Shown here: positions 1 to 8,611 of the stretch, in pieces | How positions within the stretch are numbered: the first letter of the stretch is position 1 | Layout: each line of letters begins with the position of its first letter | Source of the DNA: JBCCOW01 sp038749105 | Lineage (GTDB): Bacteria; Planctomycetota; Phycisphaerae; Phycisphaerales; Phycisphaeraceae | DNA length: 64,000 bases | Assembly (NCBI GenBank): GCA_038749105.1 | Contig: JBCDIM010000010.1 | Location: 1 to 64,000, forward strand | Direction: 5' to 3' | Made by a program: the position numbers and the translations under genes | The notes under the pieces: model-generated | The model's database searches: none | The model's input: the letters and a program-made list of their open reading frames with translations, nothing else | What the model was told of the DNA's origin: nothing

Positions 1-1
1 C

Positions 2-802
2 AAAGACGTCATGAAGCTCCGCGCCTCCACCGGCCTCGGCATGATGGAGTGCAAGAAGGCCCTCACCGAAGCCGAGGGCGACATGGACAAGGCCGCCGAG
101 ATCGTCCGCACCAAGTTCGGCGCCAAGATGGACAAGCGGTCCGACCGTGACGCCACCGAAGGCAAGGTCGCCGTCGCCCTCTCGGACGACGGCTCGACCG
201 GCGCGATCGTCCTCGTCGCGACCGAGACCGACTTCACCGCAAACAACGATCAGTTCGTCGAGATGTCGCAGAAGATCGCCGACCAGACCCTCGCCGACTT
301 CTCGCCCGGCTCCGACGCCGAAGCCAACGACGCCATCACCGCTCTGATCGAACCCGTCAAGCTCGTCACCCAGGAGAACATCCAGTTCGGCAAGGGCGTC
401 GTCTTCGGCGGCGAAGGCAAGACCGTCGGCAGCTACGTCCACTTCACCGGCAAGACCGGCGTGCTCGTCGAGCTCACCGGCGGCGACGTCCCCGAGCAGA
501 CCATCAAGGACCTGTGCATGCACATCTCGGCGATCGTCCCCGAGCCCCTGGGCATCTCCGCCGACGACATCCCCGCCGACGCCGTCGAGGCCGAGAAGGC
601 CCGCGCCCTCAAGGACGCCGTCGACTCCGGCAAGCCGCAGGAGATCGCCGAGAAGATGGTCACCGGCAAGATGCGGAAGTACCTCGACTCCGTCGCCCTG
701 CTCCGCCAGCCCTTCGTCAAGGACGACAAGCAGCAGGTCGCGTCGATCATCCCCGACGGCATCACCGTCACCCGCTTCGCCAAGTACCAGATCGGCGGCT
801 GA
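2..802 (+). CDS. tsf: Elongation factor Ts (5' end outside window)
   Basis: Translation elongation factor Ts is the nucleotide exchange factor that recycles EF-Tu-GDP in the cytoplasm. The N-terminal UBA-like region reads KLRASTGLGMMECKKALTEA, the hallmark of EF-Ts, where TGxGMM(D/E)CKKAL contacts EF-Tu. The core follows, with TDFTANNDQF (the TDFVARN-like motif) near residue 80. The ATG at position 11 is internal: the frame stays open to the left edge as K-D-V-M-K-L, and family members have about seven residues before this point, so the true start lies just outside the window. In bacteria tsf usually follows rpsB, which would then be off the left edge. The stop is at 800-802. Confidence 0.95.
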   Translation, partial: KDVMKLRASTGLGMMECKKALTEAEGDMDKAAEIVRTKFGAKMDKRSDRDATEGKVAVALSDDGSTGAIVLVATETDFTANNDQFVEMSQKIADQTLADFSPGSDAEANDAITALIEPVKLVTQENIQFGKGVVFGGEGKTVGSYVHFTGKTGVLVELTGGDVPEQTIKDLCMHISAIVPEPLGISADDIPADAVEAEKARALKDAVDSGKPQEIAEKMVTGKMRKYLDSVALLRQPFVKDDKQQVASIIPDGITVTRFAKYQIGG

Positions 803-821
803 GCCCCACCCGCCCGATCTC

Positions 822-850
822 TTTAGCCCCTGGCTCTGCCAGGGGGCACG
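822..850. repeat. Palindromic repeat family C, copy 1
   Basis: A perfect 8-bp stem CCCCTGGC / GCCAGGGG has a 3-base loop and sits between TTTAG and CACG. A second copy at 2617-2645 has the same flanks, but the stem has changed from T-A to G-C on both arms. It lies between tsf and the M3 peptidase gene. Confidence 0.75.
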
Positions 851-872
851 CGGCGAACCGGATAATCAACGC

Positions 873-2588
873 TTAAGCCGGCAGCGCGTCCAACTCGGCC
901 ATGACCGCGTCGATCAACGGCTCCAGCGTCTCCCGGCTGAAGTCAAACTTGATCCCCGCCCCCTCGAACAGCTTTGGCAACGGCTTGGTCCCGCCCAGCG
1001 TCAGCCCCGCGCGGTAGTCCGCCAACGCCGCCGCCGGGTCCCGCTTGTACTTCAGCCAGAGCTGCAACGCCCCGAGCTGGGCGATCCCGTACTCGACGTA
1101 ATAGAACGGGATGTGGAACAGGTGCAGCTGTGCGTGCCACGACGCGGCGAGCGCCTCCTCGTAACCGCTGTAGTCGATCACCGGGCTCTGGAACCGCGTG
1201 CACACCTCCAGCCAACCGGCCGTCCGATCCTCGATCCCATGCCCCGGCGTCGAGTACAGCCAGTGCTGGAACTGATCGATCGTCGCGATCCATGGCAGGA
1301 TCCGCACGATCCCCTCGAGCTGCTTCCGCTTCGCCCGGGCCGCCTCTTCTTCGCTGTCGTAGAACACGCCGTAGTGGTCGCAGCCCATCAGCTCCATGCT
1401 CATCGACGCGACCTCGCAGAACTCGATCGGCGCGTGCTGCAGGAACATCAACGGCTCCGCCCGGCTCGCCCACATGTAATGAAACGCGTGGCCGCCCTCG
1501 TGCAGCAGCGTGTCCACGTCCCGCTGCAGACCCGCCGCGTTCATAAAGATGAACGGCTCCTTGATCTCGCTCAGCGAGCTCTGGAACCCGCCCGCCCGCT
1601 TACCCTTCCGGCTGTCCAGGTCCAGGTTCCGCCCGAACTGCAGCGTCGCAAAATCCTCCGCCAGCGACGGGTCCACCTTCCGGAAGATCTCGGTCCCCCC
1701 GTCCACCATCCGCTTCACATCGTCTGCCGGGAACGGCCGAAGCGGCCCACGCCCCTCGATGTCCACCGATTTGTCCCACGGCCTGAGCGTGTCTACACCC
1801 AGCGCCGCCTGTCGCTGCTCGTCCAGCTCCACCACCCTCGGCATCACCACCGACTCGATCGCGTCCGCAAACGCTGCGCAGTCCGCCGGCGTGTAATCAA
1901 ACCGCTGCCACGACCGCCACGAGTAATCGACGTAGTCGGTGCAGTCCGCGTTCTTCGCCATCTGCTCCCGCAGCTCGAACATCTGTTGGAACTGCTGATC
2001 GATCGTGTCGCGATCTTCCAGCCGACGGTTTGACGACAGCTCATAGGTTTCCTGCCGCACCGCACGGTCGGTCTCTTCCTGGTAACGGGCCAGCTGCTGC
2101 AGCGTCTGCGTCTTGCCGTCGTACTCGACCAGCATCGCCCCGATCGTCTTGTCGTACTCGCTGTTGAGCTTGGTGACCTGCGTCTGCAGCGGCACGTTCG
2201 CTTCGCGGAACAGCTCCGCCGAAGCTTTCCACTCCCGCGTCAGGATCCCGTACCGCCCCTCATCCAGACCGGACAGTCCAGGCGCTTCCAGATACTTCAG
2301 CTGCAGCTGGTTCCCGATCGGCTTGAGCTTCGGCGAGATGTTCTCCACCCAGTGCAGGTACGCCTTTTCGATCGCCTCGTTATCCGTATGACAAGCGTGC
2401 TCGATGTTGCGTCGGCTGCCGAACTCGCTGACCACGCAAGACAGCTCCGAGTAGTCCGCCAGCCAGCCTTCGACCGCCGCGGCGTCGGGCAGCTCCCGGT
2501 CCAGCAGCGACTGATACAACGGCTCGAGCTGCCCCCAATCCGCACAATCCAATTCGGTCGGGACAAACGTACGTGCAGACATCAGCAT
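873..2588 (-). CDS. M3 family oligoendopeptidase (PepF-like)
   Basis: This is a zinc metallopeptidase of family M3, which in bacteria degrades short peptides in the cytoplasm. The active-site helix HEGGHAFHY (HExxH) lies near residue 365, and the third zinc ligand is expected in the following helix around EFCEVASMSMELMG. At 571 residues it matches the usual 560-600 residue length. No signal peptide is visible. The start could be the first ATG (2588) or the third codon, also ATG (2582); neither has a clear Shine-Dalgarno, and TATGCT lies just upstream, so a very short leader is possible. It appears to be transcribed alone. Both ends of the gene are marked by copies of palindrome family C. Confidence 0.9.
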   Translation of the reverse strand: MLMSARTFVPTELDCADWGQLEPLYQSLLDRELPDAAAVEGWLADYSELSCVVSEFGSRRNIEHACHTDNEAIEKAYLHWVENISPKLKPIGNQLQLKYLEAPGLSGLDEGRYGILTREWKASAELFREANVPLQTQVTKLNSEYDKTIGAMLVEYDGKTQTLQQLARYQEETDRAVRQETYELSSNRRLEDRDTIDQQFQQMFELREQMAKNADCTDYVDYSWRSWQRFDYTPADCAAFADAIESVVMPRVVELDEQRQAALGVDTLRPWDKSVDIEGRGPLRPFPADDVKRMVDGGTEIFRKVDPSLAEDFATLQFGRNLDLDSRKGKRAGGFQSSLSEIKEPFIFMNAAGLQRDVDTLLHEGGHAFHYMWASRAEPLMFLQHAPIEFCEVASMSMELMGCDHYGVFYDSEEEAARAKRKQLEGIVRILPWIATIDQFQHWLYSTPGHGIEDRTAGWLEVCTRFQSPVIDYSGYEEALAASWHAQLHLFHIPFYYVEYGIAQLGALQLWLKYKRDPAAALADYRAGLTLGGTKPLPKLFEGAGIKFDFSRETLEPLIDAVMAELDALPA

Positions 2589-2616
2589 GCTTGAAGCATA
2601 GCAGCCGAAGGCTGCC

Positions 2617-2645
2617 TTTAGCCCCGGGCTTTGCCCGGGGGCACG
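2617..2645. repeat. Palindromic repeat family C, copy 2
   Basis: The stem CCCCGGGC / GCCCGGGG has a 3-base loop and the same TTTAG and CACG flanks and orientation as the copy at 822-850. The T-A to G-C change is matched on both arms, which indicates that the fold is conserved rather than just the letters. Confidence 0.75.
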
Positions 2646-2666
2646 TAGCCTGCCGGGTGCGATGAA

Positions 2667-4130
2667 CTAAACGTGAGCCAGCTTGTTCAGCCCGTTATAC
2701 GCCGCGACCTTGTAGGCCTCCGCCAGGGTCGGGAAGTTGAACACGTTGTTCACGAAGAAGTCGGCCGAGCCGCCCAGGGCCATCACCGTCTGCCCGATGT
2801 GGATCAGCTCCGTCGCGTCGGTCCCGATGATGTGCACGCCCAGCAGCTGCTTCGTCTCCTGGTGGATCAGCATCTTGAGCATGCCGGTGCGGTCGCCGAG
2901 GATCTGCCCCCGGGCGATCTCGTCGTACGACCCGATCCCCGCTTCGTACGGGATGCCTTCTTCGGTGAGCTGCTCCTCGGTCTTGCCGACCATCGAGATC
3001 TCGGGCACCGCGTAGATCCCGTACGGGAACAGCTCCTGGTTCCACGACTCCATCGGCTGATCGAACGCATGGGCGATCGCCCGCCGGCCCTGCTCCATCG
3101 ACGTCGACGCCAACGCCGGGAACCCGATCACATCCCCCGCCGCGTAGACATGATCAATGACCCGCACGTTGTCCGGGTCTTCCATGTTCAGGCACTGGTA
3201 GTGCTCGTTGACCCGCAGCCGTTCGCGGTCGGTGTAGGTGATGTCCACGTTCTCGAGCTGCAGCTTCCCGCACACGCCCTGCCGGCCCACCGCGTATAGC
3301 AGCGTCTCGGCCTTCAGCGTCTTGCCCGACTCCAGCTGCGCCTGCACCATCGGCTTGCTCACCGACCCGTTCCCGTTGGTCGGCAGTGAATTCGGGTCTT
3401 CCAGCTCCGTGATCTGCTCCACCTTCTCGCCCAGCCGGAGCGTCACCCCTTGCTGCCGCATGAAGTAGTGGAACGCGTCAGAGATCTCCTGGTCCAGGAA
3501 GCCCAACACCTGCGATCGGCCCTCCACCAGCGTGACCCGAACCCCCAGCGTCGCCATGATGCACGCGTACTCCGTCCCGATCACCCCGCCGCCCACCACG
3601 ATCATCGTCTTCGGCAGCCGCTCCAGCTTCAGCAGCTCATCGGAGGTAAACACGGTCTTGCCGTTGAACGGGACGTTCGTCGGGCGGGCCGGCCGCGTCC
3701 CCACACCGATCAGGAACTTATCGGCCGTGATCAGCTCCGACGAATCACCCTTCCGCACCTGCAGCAGGTTCGGCCCCTCGAACACGCCCTCGCCCCAGAT
3801 CAGGTCGATGTTGTTCCGGTCAAACTGGTCCCGGATCACGTCCCACTCATGCCGGATCACCTGCTGCGACACCGCGACCAGGTCCGCGATCGAGATGTTC
3901 TTCTTCACCCTGTATGCCTCGCCAAACAGCCCCCGCTTCGAGGCCCCGGTCAGGTGCAACGCCGCCTCACGCAGCGTCTTGCTCGGCACCGTCCCCGTGT
4001 TGATCTGGGCCCCGCCCAGCACGTTGTTCTTCTCGATAATCGCGACCGACTTGCCCATCTTGGCGGCCTGGATCGCGCCCTTCTGGCCCGAAGGCCCGGT
4101 CCCAATCACAACCACGTCGTAGTGCTTCAC
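2667..4130 (-). CDS. sthA: Soluble NAD(P) transhydrogenase (SthA-type flavoprotein)
   Basis: This FAD-dependent pyridine nucleotide-disulfide oxidoreductase-fold enzyme is expected to move hydride between NADPH and NAD+ in the cytosol. The N-terminal FAD site reads VVVIGTGPSGQKGA (about residues 5-18), the second dinucleotide site reads VVGGGVIGTEYA (about 180), and the C-terminal dimerisation domain is complete. The redox-active CxxxxC found in lipoamide dehydrogenase and glutathione reductase is replaced by NTGTVPSK, which is the expected signature of SthA, so this is not a disulfide reductase. Length 487 residues is normal. On the minus strand TATACT at 4179-4184 is a possible -10 element about 50 bases upstream of the start. 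Confidence 0.88.
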   Translation of the reverse strand: MKHYDVVVIGTGPSGQKGAIQAAKMGKSVAIIEKNNVLGGAQINTGTVPSKTLREAALHLTGASKRGLFGEAYRVKKNISIADLVAVSQQVIRHEWDVIRDQFDRNNIDLIWGEGVFEGPNLLQVRKGDSSELITADKFLIGVGTRPARPTNVPFNGKTVFTSDELLKLERLPKTMIVVGGGVIGTEYACIMATLGVRVTLVEGRSQVLGFLDQEISDAFHYFMRQQGVTLRLGEKVEQITELEDPNSLPTNGNGSVSKPMVQAQLESGKTLKAETLLYAVGRQGVCGKLQLENVDITYTDRERLRVNEHYQCLNMEDPDNVRVIDHVYAAGDVIGFPALASTSMEQGRRAIAHAFDQPMESWNQELFPYGIYAVPEISMVGKTEEQLTEEGIPYEAGIGSYDEIARGQILGDRTGMLKMLIHQETKQLLGVHIIGTDATELIHIGQTVMALGGSADFFVNNVFNFPTLAEAYKVAAYNGLNKLAHV

Positions 4131-4302
4131 GGTGTCGGCTCACTCTGCAGGCAAGAACGGAACTCAATCCCCGTCGGCAGTATATCCGTCGGCCATCCCC
4201 ACCGGGAGCCCCGTTGAACACCCCACCCACAACCCACCACTCCCAACCCGCCAGCCTCATCCCTCAGGCCTCAAGCCTCAAGCCTGATCCCTCATCCCGC
4301 GC

Positions 4303-6204
4303 TCACGTCCCGCTCAGCCGCCGTACCGTCTGGTCAAACCCCCGCACCATCCCCGACAGCAGCGACCACACCACCAACGCGTACACCCCCGCCGCCGCCA
4401 ACGCGCTGAGCCCCAGCAGCAGCCGGCCCCCCGTCGGGCCGCTCCCGAAATCCCGCACCCGATTGAACGGATCGGTCAGCATCAGCACGTTCGTCGTCGG
4501 GCTCAGCGCATTGATTGCCGGACCCACCAGCGGGATGCTGTCCGCCGCCGAAAACCCGCAGAACCCCGTCACCAACGCCAGCGTCCCGATAATCGCCATG
4601 TTCTTCGCCACCGCTCCCAGCACGCTCCGGCTCCCCAGCGAGAACATCATCCCCCACGCCACACACCCCGCCACAAACGGGATGAACATCAACGCAAACA
4701 CCAGCGCCGACTCCAGGTAAACCAACGGCACCCCCGACGTCACCGCCCCCGTCGCCGCATCCGTATAGCTGTACGTCGCCGCCGGCCACCCCGCCCGCCC
4801 ACCGATCCAGGCATAGCCGGCGACCAACGCCAGCGTCAGCACCGGCACCGCGATCAGCACCGACAAAAACGCCACCAACCCCCGCAGCTTCCCCCACACA
4901 TACGCCCTCGGCGTGATCGGCGTCGTCAGCATGATGTCCAGCGTCCCGTCCTCCCGCTCCCGCGACACCGACCCCGCCGACATGTAGATCGCCACCAAAC
5001 TGATCACCAGCACCTCGATCAGCAGCACCGCCAGCAACGCCTGCCGGAACCACTCATGTGGCGCAAGCTGCCCCGCTCCTACACCACCACTCGCCCACGC
5101 CGAGTCCCGGTGCAGCCGAAGCAGCAGCAGCCCCACCCCGCTCAGCCCCAGCGCCATAAACCCGTATCGCGCCAGGATCCCCGCCGCCAGCTTCCCCCGC
5201 GTGTTCGCCTCCCGCCACGCCACCGGGTTCCCCGTCCCCAAATCCCGCGCCACCCGCCGCCGCTCCTCACCCCCCGCCCGCAGCCGCAGCTTCCCCCGGA
5301 CCCAACTCATCACCGCCCCCTGCCCCGTCCCCACCCGACGCACCCACAGACTGCAAAACAGCAGAAGCCCCACGCTCACCACCCCCCCCAGCCACATGAA
5401 CGTCTCGAACGGCCGCCCCAGGTAGAACCGCACCAACGCCGGATACTCCGCAAGCAACTCCGGCCCCGGCGGCGCGTAGTTCGCCCGGTTCAGATACGCC
5501 GTCAGCACCAACAACGGGTGGATCGGCGTCACCCACGTCGTCCGCCCGTCCCAAGCCGTCCCCGACGCCAGCCGACGCAGCAGCAGGAAGTCCAGCAGAT
5601 AAAACAGCACCAGGAACGCCGCGATCCCGATCACGAACGCAAACACCGCCTTCCGCCCGCCCACCCGCATCACCGACAGCGTCACCGCCACCGACCCCAC
5701 CGACAACGCCGTCATCGCCGCGACCCCGAAACACACCCCCACGTTCCCCGCCGGCAACCCCCCGAAAACCAGCAACACCGCAAACAACGGCAGCCCGCTG
5801 GCCAACAACGCCAGGATGAAGAACAGCCGCCCCACCAGCGACCCCAGCACGATCTGCAGGTTCGACAACGGCGTCGTCAGCAGGATGTTGTACGTCTTGC
5901 CCGACTGCTCCGACGCGATCGTCCCCGCCATGAACAGCGGCGCCAACAAACAGATGAGAATGACCTGCCCGTACGCAATGATCTGAAACACCAGCGCCGA
6001 CGACTTCGCCAAGTCATTCAGAGCGAGGGTGCCCGCCAACGCGCCCCCCTCGAGCAGCCCGATCAGCACGAGCACGATCAGGATGCCCAGATACCCCATC
6101 CGGATCCAGAGGTGCTGCACCCTTCGCCCGCCCCCCAGCACGATCCGCCACACCATCGGGTTCCCCGGCACCAACTGCCACAACCATCGTCCGACCGCTT
6201 GCAT
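4303..6204 (-). CDS. ABC-2 type transporter permease, two homologous halves
   Basis: This membrane protein of 633 residues looks like two fused ABC-2 permease halves. The motif GNPMVWRIV near residue 15 recurs as GNPVAWREA near residue 325, and each is followed by hydrophobic segments and an EQSGKTYNILLTTPL / EREDGTLDIMLTTPI motif (about residues 98 and 415), typical of the coupling helix of ABC-2 and Nat-like permeases. About a dozen transmembrane helices are expected. No ATP-binding subunit lies next to it: sthA is downstream and a toxin-antitoxin pair is upstream. The first 23 codons are duplicated as a broken copy at 6951-7019. The substrate cannot be told from the sequence. Confidence 0.82.
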   Translation of the reverse strand: MQAVGRWLWQLVPGNPMVWRIVLGGGRRVQHLWIRMGYLGILIVLVLIGLLEGGALAGTLALNDLAKSSALVFQIIAYGQVILICLLAPLFMAGTIASEQSGKTYNILLTTPLSNLQIVLGSLVGRLFFILALLASGLPLFAVLLVFGGLPAGNVGVCFGVAAMTALSVGSVAVTLSVMRVGGRKAVFAFVIGIAAFLVLFYLLDFLLLRRLASGTAWDGRTTWVTPIHPLLVLTAYLNRANYAPPGPELLAEYPALVRFYLGRPFETFMWLGGVVSVGLLLFCSLWVRRVGTGQGAVMSWVRGKLRLRAGGEERRRVARDLGTGNPVAWREANTRGKLAAGILARYGFMALGLSGVGLLLLRLHRDSAWASGGVGAGQLAPHEWFRQALLAVLLIEVLVISLVAIYMSAGSVSREREDGTLDIMLTTPITPRAYVWGKLRGLVAFLSVLIAVPVLTLALVAGYAWIGGRAGWPAATYSYTDAATGAVTSGVPLVYLESALVFALMFIPFVAGCVAWGMMFSLGSRSVLGAVAKNMAIIGTLALVTGFCGFSAADSIPLVGPAINALSPTTNVLMLTDPFNRVRDFGSGPTGGRLLLGLSALAAAGVYALVVWSLLSGMVRGFDQTVRRLSGT

Positions 6205-6216
6205 GCAAGCATCTTA
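6136..6216. repeat. Direct repeat, copy 1 (intact permease 5' end)
   Basis: About 80 bases covering the first 23 codons of the ABC-2 permease and its immediate upstream sequence recur in the same orientation at 6951-7031. Over the coding part only two bases differ (positions 6160 and 6199), and both are synonymous (Asn codon and Gln codon). The two copies bracket the toxin-antitoxin genes. Confidence 0.85.
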
Positions 6217-6298
6217 GAAAGACCACCCCCTCTCGTCCCCGCTCCCATTCCCCCAAGGATCACAGAGCCCATCAATCAACAACGGGTACAATCGCCGC

Positions 6299-6562
6299 GT
6301 GCAAGCCCTGCTGGACCGCATCACCCTCGACCCCGATATCTGCCACGGCAAGCCCTGCATCCGCGGCCTCCGCTACCCCGTCCAGACCCTGCTCGAACTG
6401 CTCAGCAGCGGCATGAGCACCGACGACATCCTCACCGACTACCCCGACCTCGAACGCGACGACCTCCTCGCCGCCCTCGCCTACGCCGCCCGCCTCACTC
6501 ACAGCCGCCGCCTCGAGCCCACCACCCCCACCACCACCTCTCCCCACACCGATGCCCCGTAA
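6299..6562 (+). CDS. DUF433 protein, putative antitoxin
   Basis: This small protein of 87 residues has the DUF433 signature: ITLDPDICHGKPCIRGLRYPVQTLLELLSSGMS, then ILTDYPDLERDDLLAALAYA. DUF433 proteins carry a helix-turn-helix-like fold and are commonly encoded upstream of a PIN-like DUF5615 protein as the antitoxin. That partner follows here after 6 bases. The start is GTG; TACAAT at 6285-6290 ends only 8 bases upstream, so the mRNA may be leaderless or nearly so. The last 15 or so residues are Thr/Pro-rich and look disordered. Confidence 0.85.
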   Translation: MQALLDRITLDPDICHGKPCIRGLRYPVQTLLELLSSGMSTDDILTDYPDLERDDLLAALAYAARLTHSRRLEPTTPTTTSPHTDAP

Positions 6563-6568
6563 GGCGAC

Positions 6569-6922
6569 ATGCGTTACCTCATCGACGCCCAACTCCCTCG
6601 CCGTGCCGTCGACTGGCTCACCACGAGTGAAAGCGACGCGATCCACACCCTCGACTTGCCAGACGGCAACCGCACCCCGGACAGCGCCATCATCAAACGT
6701 GCCGACCTGGATGGCCGTGTCGTGGTCACCAAAGACGCCGACTTCGTCGACGCCCACCTCATGCAAAACCGCCCGGCTCGCCTCTTACTCATCTCGATCG
6801 GCAACCTCAGCAACCCCGGCCTTCAAGCCCTGCTGGAGCCGCTTACGCCAACCCTCAACCATCAATTCAAGACCCGCCGCTTCCTCGAACTCACCCACCA
6901 CGGCCTCCTGATCCGCGACTGA
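6569..6922 (+). CDS. DUF5615 PIN-like protein, putative toxin
   Basis: The protein has 117 residues and starts MRYLIDAQLP, the typical beta strand with the first acidic residue of PIN-like DUF5615 proteins. VVTKDADFVD follows at about residues 52-61 with the second acidic cluster, then LLLISIGNLSN. These features suggest a metal-dependent RNase toxin partnered with the DUF433 protein 6 bases upstream; the pairing is a known module type, while activity here is inferred. The gene ends 28 bases before the duplicated permease fragment. An imperfect hairpin followed by TTTTT near 7125-7144 might end transcription but is weak. Confidence 0.82.
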   Translation: MRYLIDAQLPRRAVDWLTTSESDAIHTLDLPDGNRTPDSAIIKRADLDGRVVVTKDADFVDAHLMQNRPARLLLISIGNLSNPGLQALLEPLTPTLNHQFKTRRFLELTHHGLLIRD

Positions 6923-6932
6923 CCCCACAACC

Positions 6933-7031
6933 TCAAGAGCCTGCTCCGCTCAGCACGATCCGCCACACCATCGGATTCCCCGGCACCAACTGCCACAACC
7001 ATCGTCCGACCGCCTGCATGCCGTCATCCTA
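6933..7031 (-). pseudogene. Broken duplicate of the ABC-2 permease 5' end
   Basis: On the minus strand an ATG at 7019 opens MQAVGRWLWQLVPGNPMVWR and three more residues identical to the start of the permease at 6204. The frame then diverges and stops within a few codons (TGA at 6933-6935). The two base differences from the intact copy are both silent. It is a remnant, not a gene. It may be what is left of a second full-length permease, or of a duplication caused when the toxin-antitoxin pair arrived. The remaining gap to 7198 holds nothing else convincing. Confidence 0.8.
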
Positions 7032-7198
7032 AGACGCGATAGGCCATTTTGTGTACTCCATCAGCAGAACTCCTGGTTCGGACTGTATGTTTGGCCGCGA
7101 CGCCCTCAGAGTTTTCCACCGTCAGCCCGTTTACCGGCTTTTTGCTTGACACCGGGCGGGCGTGCATGATGATGTAATCGCCACTCCGGGATCAGGGC

Positions 7199-8599
7199 AT
7201 GAGCCGTACTAAGCGACGGAACAACTCGGCAGCACGCAGTCAGCGTACTCTCACAAAACGCAAGCCCTCATCTGCCCCCATCACAACCAAAACAGTCAAA
7301 ACGTCCAACAAGGCCTGGATGCTGGTGTTTGCTGTCGTTCTGGGGCTGGCGATCGCGGTGCTGATCGGGATTGCGGTGGTAGATACAAACGATTCGCCAA
7401 GGCGTGCGCCGGCTATGGGGAGTGATCTTGTCCAGGTCATTCAGCAGGACTACCGGATGCGAGCGGTCCAGGCATCCATGAAGCCGGTGGAACTGGTGCG
7501 ATGGGACTTGGCCCCGCAGACGCTTAATGAGTTGCTGGACCTGCCGAGCGATCAGCTCCACCGCGTGGACATCGCTCGGATGAACCTGTTGTGTGCTTCG
7601 CGGCTGCCGAGCACCGAAGGTCTCGACATCGATCACGCCCTGGCGACGCTCGATGCATGGGCGGAGCGGGTCGCGTTTGAGACCGAGCGCCACCTGTACC
7701 GGGTGAACGACCCGCGTTATGCCGAGACGTACGGGGGCAGCGAAGCCCAGTTCCGGGCGGCGATGCTGGCCCAAGTCCTCCAAGAAGACCTCGGTGTGAA
7801 GTACAACATGACGGCCGAAGGGAACTTCTCCTTTGCCGACCCGAGCGTGGCGTTCATCCACGGCATGATCCCCCCGGAAGGGAAAACCACCGCGGATACG
7901 CCGGGCGGGACGTGTGCGTCGATGCCCGTGCTGTACGTTGCGGTGGGGCGGCGGCTGGGTTACCCGCTAAAGCTCGCTACCACCGACAGCCACATCTTCG
8001 TCCGCTGGGATGGCAAAGACCATGAGAAGCCCGGTTTCCGGGGGTACTTCAACTGCGAGACGACCAATGGCTTCGTCCGCCTGGATGACGACTACTACCG
8101 CACCTGGCCATACCCGGTGACGGATCAGCAGATCGCGGTGAACGGGTTCCTGCAATCCCTGAGCCCGGCCGAAGAGATGGCTCAGTTCATGGCCGCTCGT
8201 GGCCACCATGGCATGGATGTTGGCCAGATCGGCTTCGCGGCCCGGTGCTATGAGAACGCTTATCGCTACGACCGGCGTCGGCCGTGCTACCGCAGCTGGT
8301 TCATGGCAGCCGCGACGCGGACCAATTACGAGCCGGTCACCCCGACCTTACGGCACATGCTGGCGTCTCTCCCAATGCAACCGAGAAGGGGGGTACGGAG
8401 CCACGTTCCCCCCACCTTCGGCACACCGACGCCGAGCCAGACCCGCAGCAGGCTGACGCCCGGCATCCCGCTACCGCCTAGTCACCCCGGCTTTGGAACT
8501 CATCGCCGCCAGGACCCGCCGTTCGGGGCGGTGCCTCGTGTGGTGCAGCCACCCAGCCCGACAACCTATTACGATCCGTACTACCAGTCACCCAGATAA
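7199..8599 (+). CDS. Membrane-anchored transglutaminase-like protein
   Basis: The protein has 466 residues. It starts with a basic Ser/Arg/Lys-rich tail and a single transmembrane segment (MLVFAVVLGLAIAVLIGIAV, about residues 40-60), with no lipobox. The middle carries a transglutaminase/SirB1-like core: GGTCASMPVLYVAVGRRLGYP supplies a candidate catalytic Cys and DSHIFVRWDG a candidate His. The C-terminal 80 residues are Pro-rich and low in complexity, ending in a Tyr-rich tail. Whether it acts as a protease, an amidase or only as a binding domain is unknown. TTGACA at 7146-7151 is a possible -35 box. It ends 12 bases before the RHS-lipase gene, so the two are probably co-transcribed. Confidence 0.68.
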   Translation: MSRTKRRNNSAARSQRTLTKRKPSSAPITTKTVKTSNKAWMLVFAVVLGLAIAVLIGIAVVDTNDSPRRAPAMGSDLVQVIQQDYRMRAVQASMKPVELVRWDLAPQTLNELLDLPSDQLHRVDIARMNLLCASRLPSTEGLDIDHALATLDAWAERVAFETERHLYRVNDPRYAETYGGSEAQFRAAMLAQVLQEDLGVKYNMTAEGNFSFADPSVAFIHGMIPPEGKTTADTPGGTCASMPVLYVAVGRRLGYPLKLATTDSHIFVRWDGKDHEKPGFRGYFNCETTNGFVRLDDDYYRTWPYPVTDQQIAVNGFLQSLSPAEEMAQFMAARGHHGMDVGQIGFAARCYENAYRYDRRRPCYRSWFMAAATRTNYEPVTPTLRHMLASLPMQPRRGVRSHVPPTFGTPTPSQTRSRLTPGIPLPPSHPGFGTHRRQDPPFGAVPRVVQPPSPTTYYDPYYQSPR

Positions 8600-8611
8600 G
8601 GGGTTTTCTCC

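Noticed and set aside
2667..4130. Lipoamide dehydrogenase or mercuric reductase
   Set aside because: The redox-active Cys pair is missing, which fits SthA instead.
4210..4310. Tandem repeat of CCTCAAG units between sthA and the permease gene
   Set aside because: Only two or three degenerate units; low-complexity sequence rather than a CRISPR or satellite.
7125..7144. Terminator after the DUF5615 gene
   Set aside because: The stem is short with a mismatch; TTTTT follows, but the evidence is too weak to list.
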